Positions 5,877-14,471 of a stretch of DNA of 32,300 nt are shown piece after piece. A model generated the notes under the pieces. That model had not been told where the DNA came from. It saw nothing but the letters and a program-made list of their open reading frames with translations, and made no database searches. Both the position numbers and the translations under genes were made by a program. Each line of letters begins with the position of its first letter. The stretch's first letter is position 1. Source of the stretch: CAZOBJ01 sp964577825 (lineage in GTDB: Bacteria; Planctomycetota; SZUA-567; JAFGNG01); assembly GCA_964577825.1 (NCBI GenBank), contig CAZOBJ010000028.1, positions 1 to 32,300 of the forward strand, given 5' to 3'.

Positions 5877-8294
5877 ATGCCCGCTTCTCCATCCGCGTCC
5901 GGCCGCTGCGCGTACGCCGCGCGCTTCGCCGGGCTCTTCTTGGTGACGCTCGGCCTGTTCCTGGGCCTGAGCCTATACGTGGACATCGACCTGGAGCCCG
6001 CGGTCGCGGCCGCACGCGCACCCACGGGCCTGGCCGGGTACTACCTCGCCTTCTACACCATCCTGTCCCTGGGGTTCTGGGGCGCGTGCCTCGCGGCCGC
6101 CTTGCTCGTGGCCTGGGGCGTACAGGTCACCCGCACCGGACGGCTTCTGCGCACCTGGCCGCAAGTTCTGGGCGCGGGGCTGTTCGTGGCGGGCTTTAGC
6201 GTCCTCCTGGGCCTGCCCGGCAACCGCGCCGAGGACCCGGTCCTGTGCGGACTGGTGGGCTGGTTCCTGGCCCCGCGGGGCATCGCGCTCTTCGGCCGGG
6301 CCGGCACCGCGGCCCTGGCGCTGCTTGCGTTCGCCGCGGGCGGGCAGCTCGCGTTCGGACCCTGGATGGCCCGGACGCTGCGGTTCGCGCTGCGCGCGCT
6401 GCGCGCGGCGGGCATGGGCCTCGCCCGTACAACGGGCCGGGTCGCCGGTGGGCTTGCGGCCGCGCACCAGTGGATCGCCCGGCCTCCGGCCCGGGCCGCG
6501 GCGGGCACGCAGGGCGCCCGCACGTATGCGCCGCGGGCCACGCGCCCCGCGCCGCCCGAGCCGTGCGACGAGGCCGACGACGAGGAAGAAGAGGACGCCG
6601 AAGACAAGGAGGACGAAGAGCCCGAGGTTGACGAGACGGTCCAGACCCGGCTCTCGCTGCGCCGGGCCGCGCCCGCGCGCGCGCCCACCCGGCGCGCCCG
6701 CCGGCCGCGCCGGCGCACCGCGCAGGCCGAGGACTACGAGCTCCCGCCGCCCGAGCTCCTGGAGGAGCCGGACACCGACCACGGCGAGCACCCGGACACC
6801 CTGGACAAGCGCGCCGAGGTCCTGGAGCGCACCCTAGCCGAGTTCAAGATCGACGGCAAGGTCGTGGGCGTGGAGTGCGGGCCGCGGGTGACCATGTTCG
6901 AGGTCGCGCTCGCGCCGGGCATCCGGGTCGAGCGCATCTTTTCGCTGGCCAACAACATCACCATGGCCCTGAAGGCCTACAATGTGCGCATCGTGGCCCC
7001 GATCCCGGGCAAGGACACGGTGGGCATCGAAATCCCGAACATGAATGACCGCATGGTCTACATCCGCGACGTGTACGCGCACTACGACCCGGAGCGCGAC
7101 CCGTTGGAGCTGCCCATGTTCCTGGGCACGGACCTCACGGGCGCGCCGATCCTCTCGGACCTGGCGGAGATGCCGCACCTTCTGATCGCCGGAGCCACGG
7201 GCTCGGGCAAGAGCGTGTGCATCAACGCGGTTTTGCTCTCGTTCCTGCTCAGCCGACGGCCGGACGAGCTCAAGCTCATCCTGGTGGACCCGAAGATGGT
7301 GGAGCTGAGCCGCTTCAAGGACATTCCCCATCTCATGTGCCCGGTGGTCACGGACATGCGGCGCGCCGCGGCCATCCTGGAGTGGGCCTGCACGCAGATG
7401 GACCAGCGCTACGAGCGCCTCGCCCTCGCCCAGGTGAACAACATCCGCAAGTTCAACGCGCTCGGCGAGGACGAGCTCGTGCGCCGCGTGGAGGAGGAGC
7501 TCGATGAGGAAGAGATCGAGGCCTTCCCCCGCACCATGCCGCACATCGTGATCGTGATCGACGAGCTCGCGGACCTCATGCTCGTGGCGGGCAAGGACGT
7601 GGAGAAGTCCATCATCCGCCTCGCGTCCAAGAGCCGGGCGGTGGGCATCCACGTGATCCTGGCCACCCAGCGCCCGTCGGTGGACGTCATCACCGGGCTC
7701 ATCAAGGCGAACCTGCCCAGCCGCATCGCGTTCCAGGTCGCGAGCAAGGTGGACAGCCGCACGATCCTCGACGGCAACGGCGCCGAGGCCCTGTTGGGCG
7801 CGGGCGACATGCTGTACCTGCCCCCGCATACGAGCAAGCTCGTGCGCGCGCAGGGCGCGTTCGCCAGCGACGGGGAGCTCCAGGCGGTCCTCGACCACTG
7901 CCGCCGCCAGGCCGACCCCGAGTTCCACGAGGAGCTCGAGGGCCCGGTCGTGGGCGGCGCCGCGGCCGACCGCGACGCGGACCGCGACGAGCTCTTCGAC
8001 GAGGCGGTGCGCCAGGTGCTGGAGACCCAGCGCGGCAGCGTGTCCCTGTTGCAGCGCAAGCTGGGCATCGGGTACGGCCGCGCGAGCCGGATCATCGACC
8101 AGATGGCCGAGGCCGGGGTTCTGGGCCCGTTCCGCGACGGCAAGTCGCGCGAGATCCTCATGTCCCTGGAGGAGTACGAGGCCGCGTTCTGCCAGGACCT
8201 GCCCGACGACGAGGACGAGGCCGACGGGTCCTTGGCCGGGCTGCGCGAGGACGAGACCCCGCCCGACGAGGAGCGCCTCGAGTCCGGGGACTGA
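5877..8294 (+). CDS. ftsK: FtsK/SpoIIIE family DNA translocase
   Basis: Membrane-anchored dsDNA translocase that pumps chromosome ends across the closing septum and promotes dimer resolution. The 805-residue protein has, in order: four hydrophobic segments (about 10-32, 52-80, 93-110, 118-150), an acidic linker rich in Asp/Glu near 225-255, an alpha domain (IDGKVVGVECGPRVTMFEV), a RecA-like motor with Walker A GATGSGKS at 439-446 and Walker B VIVIDELADLM with Asp562-Glu563, then ILATQRPSVDVITGLIKAN and TILDGNGAEALLGAGDMLY, and a C-terminal winged-helix gamma domain from about 704 (GSVSLLQRKLGIGYGRASRI) for reading polar DNA motifs. AGGAGG at 5861-5866 serves either ATG 5877 (10-base spacing) or an in-frame GTG at 5871 (4-base spacing); I prefer the ATG. 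A PHP gene follows after 19 bp. Confidence 0.95.
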   Translation: MPASPSASGRCAYAARFAGLFLVTLGLFLGLSLYVDIDLEPAVAAARAPTGLAGYYLAFYTILSLGFWGACLAAALLVAWGVQVTRTGRLLRTWPQVLGAGLFVAGFSVLLGLPGNRAEDPVLCGLVGWFLAPRGIALFGRAGTAALALLAFAAGGQLAFGPWMARTLRFALRALRAAGMGLARTTGRVAGGLAAAHQWIARPPARAAAGTQGARTYAPRATRPAPPEPCDEADDEEEEDAEDKEDEEPEVDETVQTRLSLRRAAPARAPTRRARRPRRRTAQAEDYELPPPELLEEPDTDHGEHPDTLDKRAEVLERTLAEFKIDGKVVGVECGPRVTMFEVALAPGIRVERIFSLANNITMALKAYNVRIVAPIPGKDTVGIEIPNMNDRMVYIRDVYAHYDPERDPLELPMFLGTDLTGAPILSDLAEMPHLLIAGATGSGKSVCINAVLLSFLLSRRPDELKLILVDPKMVELSRFKDIPHLMCPVVTDMRRAAAILEWACTQMDQRYERLALAQVNNIRKFNALGEDELVRRVEEELDEEEIEAFPRTMPHIVIVIDELADLMLVAGKDVEKSIIRLASKSRAVGIHVILATQRPSVDVITGLIKANLPSRIAFQVASKVDSRTILDGNGAEALLGAGDMLYLPPHTSKLVRAQGAFASDGELQAVLDHCRRQADPEFHEELEGPVVGGAAADRDADRDELFDEAVRQVLETQRGSVSLLQRKLGIGYGRASRIIDQMAEAGVLGPFRDGKSREILMSLEEYEAAFCQDLPDDEDEADGSLAGLREDETPPDEERLESGD

Positions 8295-8313
8295 CCCGCG
8301 CCAAGGAGACCCC

Positions 8314-8991
8314 ATGAACGACCTGCACACGCACACCACGCTCTCGGACGGCGAGCTGGGCCCGGCCGAGCTCATCCGCCGCGCCGAGGTGGCCGGGTAC
8401 GCCGCCCTGGCCATCACCGACCACGTGGACCTGTCCACCGTGGACCGGGTGGTCGAGGCCCTGGTGGTCGCCGCCGAGGTCGAGAACCGGCTCGACCGCG
8501 TGCTCGTGGTCCCGGGCGCGGAGCTCACCCACGTGCGGCCCGAGCACGTGAACGAAGTGGCCGAACGCGCGCGCGCGGCCGGGGCGCTTCTCATTCTGTG
8601 CCACGGCGAGACCGTGGCCGAACCCGTGGCCCCGGGCACGAACCGCGCGGCCATCGAGGCGGGCGTGGACGTGCTCGCGCATCCCGGGCTGATTACCGAG
8701 ACCGAGGTCCGGCTCGCGGCCGAGCACAACGTGGCCCTGGAGCTCACGGCCAAGCGGGGCCACTGCCTCACCAACGGGCACGTGGCCGCGCGCGCGCGCG
8801 CGCACGGTGCGCGGCTCGTGTACGGCACCGACGCCCACGCGCCGGACCAGCTCACCCCCGAGGCCCAGGCGCTCTCTGTGCTGCGCGGCGCCGGGCTCTC
8901 CGAGCAGGACGCCCGCCAGGTGCTCGACCACGGCGAGCAGATCCTGCGCGCCAAGCACGAGCATCAGGCCGCCCGCGGGGAGCCGGTGTAG
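8314..8991 (+). CDS. PHP-domain phosphoesterase (histidinol-phosphatase-like)
   Basis: A 225-residue metal-dependent phosphoesterase of the PHP family. The metal-binding motifs are in the expected order: DLHTHTTLSDGE at the N-terminus (His5, His7), AITDHVD (Asp36-His37), PGAELTH, ILCHGE, VLAHPG and the closing YGTDAHAP. This short form is often annotated as histidinol phosphate phosphatase domain protein; whether it makes histidinol here (the window also has hisG and hisI) or hydrolyses another phosphate ester cannot be decided. AAGGAGACC lies just upstream of the ATG, and the gene starts 19 bp after ftsK, so the two are likely co-transcribed. A run of eight CG dinucleotides (8787-8802) encodes an Ala-Arg repeat. 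Confidence 0.88.
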   Translation: MNDLHTHTTLSDGELGPAELIRRAEVAGYAALAITDHVDLSTVDRVVEALVVAAEVENRLDRVLVVPGAELTHVRPEHVNEVAERARAAGALLILCHGETVAEPVAPGTNRAAIEAGVDVLAHPGLITETEVRLAAEHNVALELTAKRGHCLTNGHVAARARAHGARLVYGTDAHAPDQLTPEAQALSVLRGAGLSEQDARQVLDHGEQILRAKHEHQAARGEPV

Positions 8992-9067
8992 GGGGGCGGG
9001 TGAGCCAGGTCTGCCCGGTTGTGCAGTGTTCACCGCGGGCTAGGACCGAGAGTTGTCCCCTAATGTG

Positions 9068-9724
9068 CTATGGCGCCTTCAACTGAACAGCCCTCTCATC
9101 AAGACGTTCGACCAGCTCCGTGGTGAAGTCAATGAATCGTTTTGCATCGTCTCGTCTGACCTGGGGCCTCTGACCTTGGTGGACTATCTTGTGGCGCCGC
9201 TCGGTCCATCTATTCAGTCGTACCTGGGGCCTCTCACCGCCGCTCTTCTTGAGGGCGCTCCATAGATCAACCGCTCTCCCCCCCATGCGCTCGATTGCTC
9301 TTCCGACGGCCTCCGCACCATGACTGGTGACCTTGTTATGGAAGTGGTCAGCAACGGTCCGCTGAACGTGAGCCAATCTACGTGACGTATCCGGCATCAG
9401 TACGGTCTCGAGTGCTAAACCAGGGATTTCCTTTGCCAAGAGGTTCAGCAGCTGTCGCGGAGGCGACTCCGGCTCCCCCTCTGGCACAGAACGGTGCAGC
9501 TTAGAAACAAGCACTTCCGCCGTTACCTCTGCCAAATAGGCATCAATCGCTCCCACGGCGAACACCAGTGCTGCCCGAGGTAACTCTCGATATCTATTTG
9601 ATGGCGATCCACGACCTTTCTGAGCCTCTTCGTGAATTTCCAGAAAGTACCGCGCCCGCTGTACGTTGCCATCGAAGGCTTTCTTGCTCTCTGTGCACCT
9701 TTTCGGCATGACTCTTTCCCCCAT
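9068..9724 (-). CDS. HEPN-domain protein (predicted RNase-type), copy 2
   Basis: A 218-residue helical protein of the same family as the HEPN protein at 1069-1674. It carries the R-x4-H motif at Arg177-His182 (RRHKIVHQGQ) and the matching upstream helix ALVFAVGAIDAYL. Identity between the two is clearly low outside these blocks, so they are ancient paralogs or separate acquisitions, not a recent duplication. An alternative ATG at 9709 (preceded by GGGGGAAAG) would remove five residues. The gene is solitary: convergent with the PHP gene (76 bp apart) and divergent from the glycosidase gene. One counted line in it is 52% G+C against about 70% around it. A TTGCGA-17-TAAGAT promoter sits directly upstream. 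RNA cleavage is inferred from the family, and no antitoxin is adjacent. Confidence 0.72.
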   Translation of the reverse strand: MGERVMPKRCTESKKAFDGNVQRARYFLEIHEEAQKGRGSPSNRYRELPRAALVFAVGAIDAYLAEVTAEVLVSKLHRSVPEGEPESPPRQLLNLLAKEIPGLALETVLMPDTSRRLAHVQRTVADHFHNKVTSHGAEAVGRAIERMGGRAVDLWSALKKSGGERPQVRLNRWTERRHKIVHQGQRPQVRRDDAKRFIDFTTELVERLDERAVQLKAP

Positions 9725-9743
9725 TTCACACTCTCATGATCCT

Positions 9744-9772
9744 ATCTTAGCAGTCCCAATCGATGCTCGCAA
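9744..9772 (-). promoter_or_regulatory. Sigma70-like promoter of HEPN copy 2
   Basis: On the minus strand TTGCGA (9767-9772) and TAAGAT (9744-9749) are separated by exactly 17 bases, each matching 4 of 6 consensus positions. Transcription would start near 9737, giving a leader of only about 12-28 bases. Confidence 0.5.
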
Positions 9773-10199
9773 GGTAATGAACTCGGGTGCGTCGGAAAGC
9801 ATTGGCCTCGAAGCGCTTGTGCCTCACATTCAAACCACCCTAGCGGCGACACTCGAGACAGCGCCGGGCGCGCATAACCAGACGGCGCAAGAGATCCTGA
9901 ACTCACACCACGCCAGAGTCACGCCCCTTTCCCTAGCTCAACACCCGCGAACACGAACCATGTTGTGGCGTCCCGCTTGATCCCCCAGCGAGCGCATCAT
10001 CCACGCGTTGCCCGCGTTGCGTGCGGCGCAGAGGACCATGCGCGTCCGCGCCCTACGCGCGGGACCGGCGGCCCGCGCGGGTGCGGAGCCTCCTTTCCTC
10101 GTGCCGGTGGCCAACGTGCCGGTGGCAGATCGCGCGCCGGCCGCATGCCAACCGGCATTGCGCCGTGCCGCCGTCAACCCGGCCTCCAGATGTACGGCC

Positions 10200-10227
10200 T
10201 TGACGCACGGACGCGCGCGCCTATAAC
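10200..10227 (+). promoter_or_regulatory. Strong sigma70-like promoter of the glycosidase-like gene
   Basis: TTGACG (10200-10205, 5 of 6) and TATAAC (10222-10227, 5 of 6) with a 16-base spacer. The predicted start near 10234 leaves a leader of about 54 bases with AGGAG before the ATG at 10288. Confidence 0.7.
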
Positions 10228-10287
10228 AAGCGCCCGTGCGCGGACGGCGGTGTCCGCCCCCCCCGCCCCGATGCGAGGAGAATTCCC

Positions 10288-13200
10288 ATGCACGCGACGC
10301 ATGCATTGTGCCGTTGGGTCCTTCCAGTGGTGGTGGTCCTCACGTGTTCCCGGGCTGCGCAGGCCGCAACGGGCCGGATCGACGTGCCGGTGTGCGCGCA
10401 GGCGCCCACGCTCGACGCGAACCTCGACGACCCGGCCTGGCAAGGGGCCACGCGCCTCACCGGCTTCTACCGGGTGGCCGTGCCCGAGGTGCGCGAGGCC
10501 ACGATCCAGACCACCGCCTGGGTCTGCCGGGACGACACGTTCCTGTACATGGCCGTGCGCTGTCACGAGCCCACGGCCCTGAGCGTGCGGCGCAACGTGT
10601 TCGACCGCGACGGGCCCGTGCACGTGGACGACTCAGTGGAGATCTTCATCGACCCCGGCACGGGCGGGGCGCGCTACGCGCAACTGATGCTCAGCGTCAC
10701 GGGCGCGCAGGCCGACCAGCTCAAGGTCGGCAAGGAAAGCCGGCGCGAGTGGAACCTGCACTGGCGCGCGGCCGCGAGGCTCGACCCCCACATCGACACG
10801 GCCACGGGCTGGTCGGCCGAGGTCGCCATCCCCCTGGCGCCCCTGCAGGACATGGCCGGCGACCAGGCCTGGCGCATGAACCTGTGCCGGACCCGGCGGG
10901 CGGCCACGCCGGTGGAGCACACCTCGCTCGCCGAACTGCCGCCCCGCACGGGGTTCAACGCGCCCATGCACTTCCTGCCGGTCCGGGGGCTGGATGACTT
11001 CCAGGCCAAGCGGGCCTTCGGGCCGAGTATCGCGGGCGTGGACCTGTCGCCGCTCAAGCCCGCGGACGCGGGCGACGGATACGCCTACGGCGTCACGGTG
11101 CATGTCAAGAACCTCGGCGGCGCGCGCGGTGCGGTCGAGATCGCGGTCGTCGACCGTCCCCAGGGCGGTGCGGAACAGGCGGTCAGCGAGCAGGTCCGCC
11201 TGGAGCCCATGCAGGTACGGCAGATCGCGTTCGACGTGCCGGTCGACGCGCTCGGGCCCCGCGAGGCCACGGTCCTGCTGCGGCTTCCCGAGTCGCAGGC
11301 CATGCTGGCCCGGGCGCCCGTGCACGGCATGGACCGGATCAACCCCTTCGAGGCCTACCTGGAACGCAACTACTACGCGACCGAAGCACAGGCGCGCGTG
11401 TGCATCGAGTTGCACCTCGACCCCGCGGCCGCTCGACAGGAGAACCTGGTCGCAGAGGCGCGCCTCCTGGACGAGGACGGCGCGCCCGTGGCCGAGGTGG
11501 CCTCGCCGGTCACCGAGCGGGCCATGCGCGTGGCCCTTCCCATCGACGAGGTCGGGCCCGGCGAGCACCCGGTGCACGTCTTGCTCCACGCCGGGGACGC
11601 GCAGGCGCCGCTGGGCACGGCGCGCCTGACGCTGCACCGGGTGGCGGCCCCGCCGCAGACGACCTCGCTGTTGCAGATCGACCGCTGGCGACGGGCGCTG
11701 TTGCTCGACGGCGAGCCCTGGTTCCCGGTCGGCGCGTTCGGCATGTTCCATCACGGCCGGTTCGAGGGCTACCGCGTAGAGCGCTACGCCGCCCAGTACG
11801 CCTACGCCGAGCAGGCCGGCATGAACGCCATGATCGACTGGATCGGGTACGGCGGCGGCCGCACGCTCGAGGACATCAAGAACGACTACGACCTTTTGCA
11901 CGAGCACGGCATCAAGGTGTGGGGCCGGCCGTGGAGCACCAAGAGCGAGTACGGGTCGGCCTCCTACGCCGATCCGGATTTCCGCGAGACCGCGGGCAAG
12001 ATCATCGCGGCCATGGACCCGTACCTGGAGATGGCCCGCCAACACCCGGCGGTGATCGGCTACTACCATTTCGACGAGCCGCAGCCGCACCTGGATATCG
12101 ACGACGTGCTGGTCTCCTTCCGCGACAAGGTGCGCTCCGTAGACCCGTATCACCCGGTATACATGTCCCTGACCCGGGTCATCCACCACCCCGCCTGGTT
12201 CGGCAAGGCCACGGACCTGATGGGCGCGCACAACTACTGGTACGTCAAGCGCCCCGAGACCCTGGTCCACAACGCGGGATACTTCGAGCTCATCGACCGC
12301 CACTCGCGGCGCGCGCGCGTGCCCAGCATGGACGCCGGACAGCTCGACTATTGGGGCACGGGGTACCGGTCCGGGTACTTTATGCAGCCCCGGGAGATGT
12401 GGGTGCAGGCGTGGTTCATGCTCGTGCACGGCGCCAAGAGCATGATGTACTTCGTCATGCCGCTCAGGCACGAGCTCTCGGTCGAGACGCATGGAGAGAT
12501 CCACGCGGCGGTGCAGCGCATGGCGCCGGCCCTGCTCGCGCGCGACCCGGTGGTGGAGACGACCTACGCACCCGAGCAGGCGGTCCTGTCTTCGCCTTCG
12601 CCGGAAGTGACCCTGCCGATGGTGCAGACCGCGCTTCACGAACACCCCGACGGCGGGTACCTGCTGCTGGCCGTGAACGGCTCGTACAAGACCGCGCTCC
12701 GTGCGCGCTACGCGCTTTCGGGCCTGCATGCGGGCTCGCAAGTCTCCCGCACCCTGGGCGACGCAGAGACGCTGCCCGTGGCCGACGGGGCGTTCCGGGA
12801 CGAGCTCGAGCCCTGGGGCGTGCGCGCGTACCGGATCACCGGCGTGACCGCGCCCGGTCCGGGACCGATCCGGCTGGACGTCCGGATGGAGGCCCCGAGC
12901 GCCGAGCCGGCGGCTGAAGCCGCAGACGAGGAGCGCCCCGAGGCGGAAAACCTGTTGGCCGACAAGAACCCGGGCTTCGAGGCGGAAGGCGGCTGGACCA
13001 CGAACCAGTTCGCCCAGGGCAAGTGGGGCGAGCACGAGCTTGTGTCCGACGATCCGCACGCCGGCGAACAGTGCCTGAAGATGCCCAAGGCCGTGGCCGG
13101 GACCCCGGGCCAGGTGCTCAGCGAACCCGTGCGCCTGGCGCCGGAGACCACGTACCGGTTCGGCGGACGGGTGCGCTTCGAGCTGACCGAGGCCACGCGC

Positions 13201-13926
13201 GCGCCGTACTTCCTGCTCTACGCGGCCCATGCGCGGGAGGGCAAGATCCGCGTCTCCAGCCAGGCCCGCGCCGCCCTGGACGAGCCCGGCGAGTGGCAGA
13301 AGGTGGAAGGCACCTACACCACGCCCGCCGCACCGGCCGAAGACGTGCGGCTGTGGCTGCGCCTGGACAACTCGTTCGTGGGCACCGCATGGTTCGACGA
13401 CGTGTTCATCGAGCCGGCCCAACCGGCCGCACCCGCGGACACGGAGCCAGGCGCCCGTCCCGGCAGGAACATGGTGCTCAACCCCAGCTTCGAGGAACAC
13501 CGCGTGCCCGGGCATCCCGACTTGTGGGTCCCGTACACCGGCGAGTACTTGGTCCCTTCGGACAAGGCCAGCGGCCTGGAAGAGACCAACCCCGTCCACG
13601 GAAGGTACTGCTACCGGGTGGTCAAGCCCGACCGCATGGCCTATGTGAACGTGTACAACGAGCCGTATCCGGCCAAGCCGGACACGGACTACACCCTGAG
13701 CCTGTACATGCGCTCGGACAAGCCCGGCTTCCGCTTCCGCGTCTACTATCTCGGCAAGGTGGAGCGCTACGAGCTCACCCCGGAGTGGAAGCGGTACGTG
13801 GTCACGGCGAATTCGGCCAAGCGCACGCAGATCGGGTGGACGGGAATCGCCATCGACGAAGGCGCCTGCTACATCGACGCGGTGCAGTTGGAACAGGGCG
13901 ACGAGGCCACCGAGTTCACGCCGTAG
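10288..13926 (+). CDS. Large secreted glycoside-hydrolase-like protein with CBM9-like and CBM4/9-like modules
   Basis: A 1,212-residue exported protein. Residues 1-26 are a signal peptide (hydrophobic WVLPVVVVLTC, cleavage after RAAQA). Residues about 30-230 look like a CBM9/DOMON-type sugar-binding module (APTLDANLDDPAWQGA, DDSVEIFIDPG, GWSAEVAIPLAPL). A beta-rich linker follows. About 465-800 is a TIM-barrel glycosidase-like domain (GEPWFPVGAFGMFHHG, then YYHFDEPQPH with Asp596-Glu597 where clan-A enzymes put an acid residue after strand 4). Two CBM4/9-like jelly rolls end the protein, beginning near 888 (NPGFEAEGGW) and 1060 (LNPSFEEH). The substrate is unknown; family assignment is not certain and catalysis is inferred. 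The ATG is set by GAGGAG. The gene is monocistronic, facing a convergent flavodoxin gene. Nearby beta-helix proteins suggest polysaccharide degradation. Confidence 0.85.
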   Translation: MHATHALCRWVLPVVVVLTCSRAAQAATGRIDVPVCAQAPTLDANLDDPAWQGATRLTGFYRVAVPEVREATIQTTAWVCRDDTFLYMAVRCHEPTALSVRRNVFDRDGPVHVDDSVEIFIDPGTGGARYAQLMLSVTGAQADQLKVGKESRREWNLHWRAAARLDPHIDTATGWSAEVAIPLAPLQDMAGDQAWRMNLCRTRRAATPVEHTSLAELPPRTGFNAPMHFLPVRGLDDFQAKRAFGPSIAGVDLSPLKPADAGDGYAYGVTVHVKNLGGARGAVEIAVVDRPQGGAEQAVSEQVRLEPMQVRQIAFDVPVDALGPREATVLLRLPESQAMLARAPVHGMDRINPFEAYLERNYYATEAQARVCIELHLDPAAARQENLVAEARLLDEDGAPVAEVASPVTERAMRVALPIDEVGPGEHPVHVLLHAGDAQAPLGTARLTLHRVAAPPQTTSLLQIDRWRRALLLDGEPWFPVGAFGMFHHGRFEGYRVERYAAQYAYAEQAGMNAMIDWIGYGGGRTLEDIKNDYDLLHEHGIKVWGRPWSTKSEYGSASYADPDFRETAGKIIAAMDPYLEMARQHPAVIGYYHFDEPQPHLDIDDVLVSFRDKVRSVDPYHPVYMSLTRVIHHPAWFGKATDLMGAHNYWYVKRPETLVHNAGYFELIDRHSRRARVPSMDAGQLDYWGTGYRSGYFMQPREMWVQAWFMLVHGAKSMMYFVMPLRHELSVETHGEIHAAVQRMAPALLARDPVVETTYAPEQAVLSSPSPEVTLPMVQTALHEHPDGGYLLLAVNGSYKTALRARYALSGLHAGSQVSRTLGDAETLPVADGAFRDELEPWGVRAYRITGVTAPGPGPIRLDVRMEAPSAEPAAEAADEERPEAENLLADKNPGFEAEGGWTTNQFAQGKWGEHELVSDDPHAGEQCLKMPKAVAGTPGQVLSEPVRLAPETTYRFGGRVRFELTEATRAPYFLLYAAHAREGKIRVSSQARAALDEPGEWQKVEGTYTTPAAPAEDVRLWLRLDNSFVGTAWFDDVFIEPAQPAAPADTEPGARPGRNMVLNPSFEEHRVPGHPDLWVPYTGEYLVPSDKASGLEETNPVHGRYCYRVVKPDRMAYVNVYNEPYPAKPDTDYTLSLYMRSDKPGFRFRVYYLGKVERYELTPEWKRYVVTANSAKRTQIGWTGIAIDEGACYIDAVQLEQGDEATEFTP

Positions 13927-13968
13927 CGCGTGAGCTCGGCCGCGCGCGCGGCGTCCAGCGCTGTGGCC

Positions 13969-14409
13969 CTATCCCGCGGCCTTGGCCAACAGTTCGCCCA
14001 GGGCGGCCAGGCGCTCCTGATCCTCGGGCTCGGGCGCGTTCTTCACGAGCACGGGGTCGCCGACCAGGGCAAACTTGAAGCTGTTGCACAGCTTCTTGAC
14101 GCTGTCCACCGCCTTGCCCCCGCCGCCGTGGGTGACGAAGATGCCGCACGGCTTGTCCGCGACGCTGCCCTGCGTGGGGTAGAAGGTCCGGTCGAAGAAG
14201 TCCTTCAGCCCGCCGGCCATGTAGCTGAAGTAGTCGGGCGTGCCCACCGCGAGCGCGTCGCAGCCGAGCAGGTCGTCCTGGTCCGCCTGCAGGGCCTCCT
14301 TCACCTTCACGTCGGTGCCCGCCGCCTGGCGCGCGCCCCGGGCCAGGGCCTGGGCCGCGGCCTTGGTATTGCCGCCCTGAGAGTGGTACACCACGAGTAC
14401 GGTACCCAT
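13969..14409 (-). CDS. Flavodoxin / NAD(P)H-dependent reductase-like protein
   Basis: A 146-residue flavodoxin-fold protein that should bind FMN and act in electron transfer or quinone/nitro reduction. The phosphate-binding loop is VVYHSQGGNTKAAA near residue 6-19; the second loop GTPDYFSYMAGGLKDFFDR is typical of the WrbA/FMN-reductase-like branch, as is CGIFVTHGGGG. The start at 14409 (MGTVLVVYHS) follows AGGAGACC; an open extension of 12 residues is Arg-rich and not part of the fold. It lies 62 bp downstream of a beta-helix protein gene and may be the last gene of that transcript, but no functional link is evident. Confidence 0.85.
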   Translation of the reverse strand: MGTVLVVYHSQGGNTKAAAQALARGARQAAGTDVKVKEALQADQDDLLGCDALAVGTPDYFSYMAGGLKDFFDRTFYPTQGSVADKPCGIFVTHGGGGKAVDSVKKLCNSFKFALVGDPVLVKNAPEPEDQERLAALGELLAKAAG

Positions 14410-14471
14410 GTCCGGTCTCCTGCGCCTGGGTCTCCCTCGATTCACCTACACATCCATGCGCAACTCCCGTG

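Larger units (their letters stand above)
9725..10287. other. 563-bp divergent intergenic region
   Basis: No gene is recognised. The left part (to about 9900) has the lower G+C of the HEPN island, with the HEPN promoter at 9744-9772; composition returns to high G+C by about 10000. The right end has the strong promoter of the glycosidase gene at 10200-10227. The middle shows no repeat, tRNA or CRISPR-like structure. Confidence 0.6.

Noticed and set aside
8787..8803. Alternating (CG)8 tract, possible Z-DNA element
   Set aside because: It lies inside the PHP gene and is explained by Ala-Arg codons in high-G+C DNA.
10633..13599. A 988-codon open frame on the minus strand opposite the glycosidase-like gene
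   Set aside because: It is a by-product of very high G+C; its translation is rich in Arg, His, Val and Gly without any motif, while the plus strand encodes a signal peptide and clear domains.
13939..13952. 14-bp palindrome GCCGCGCGCGCGGC between convergent genes
   Set aside because: No loop and no U-run, and alternating CG tracts are frequent by chance in this DNA.
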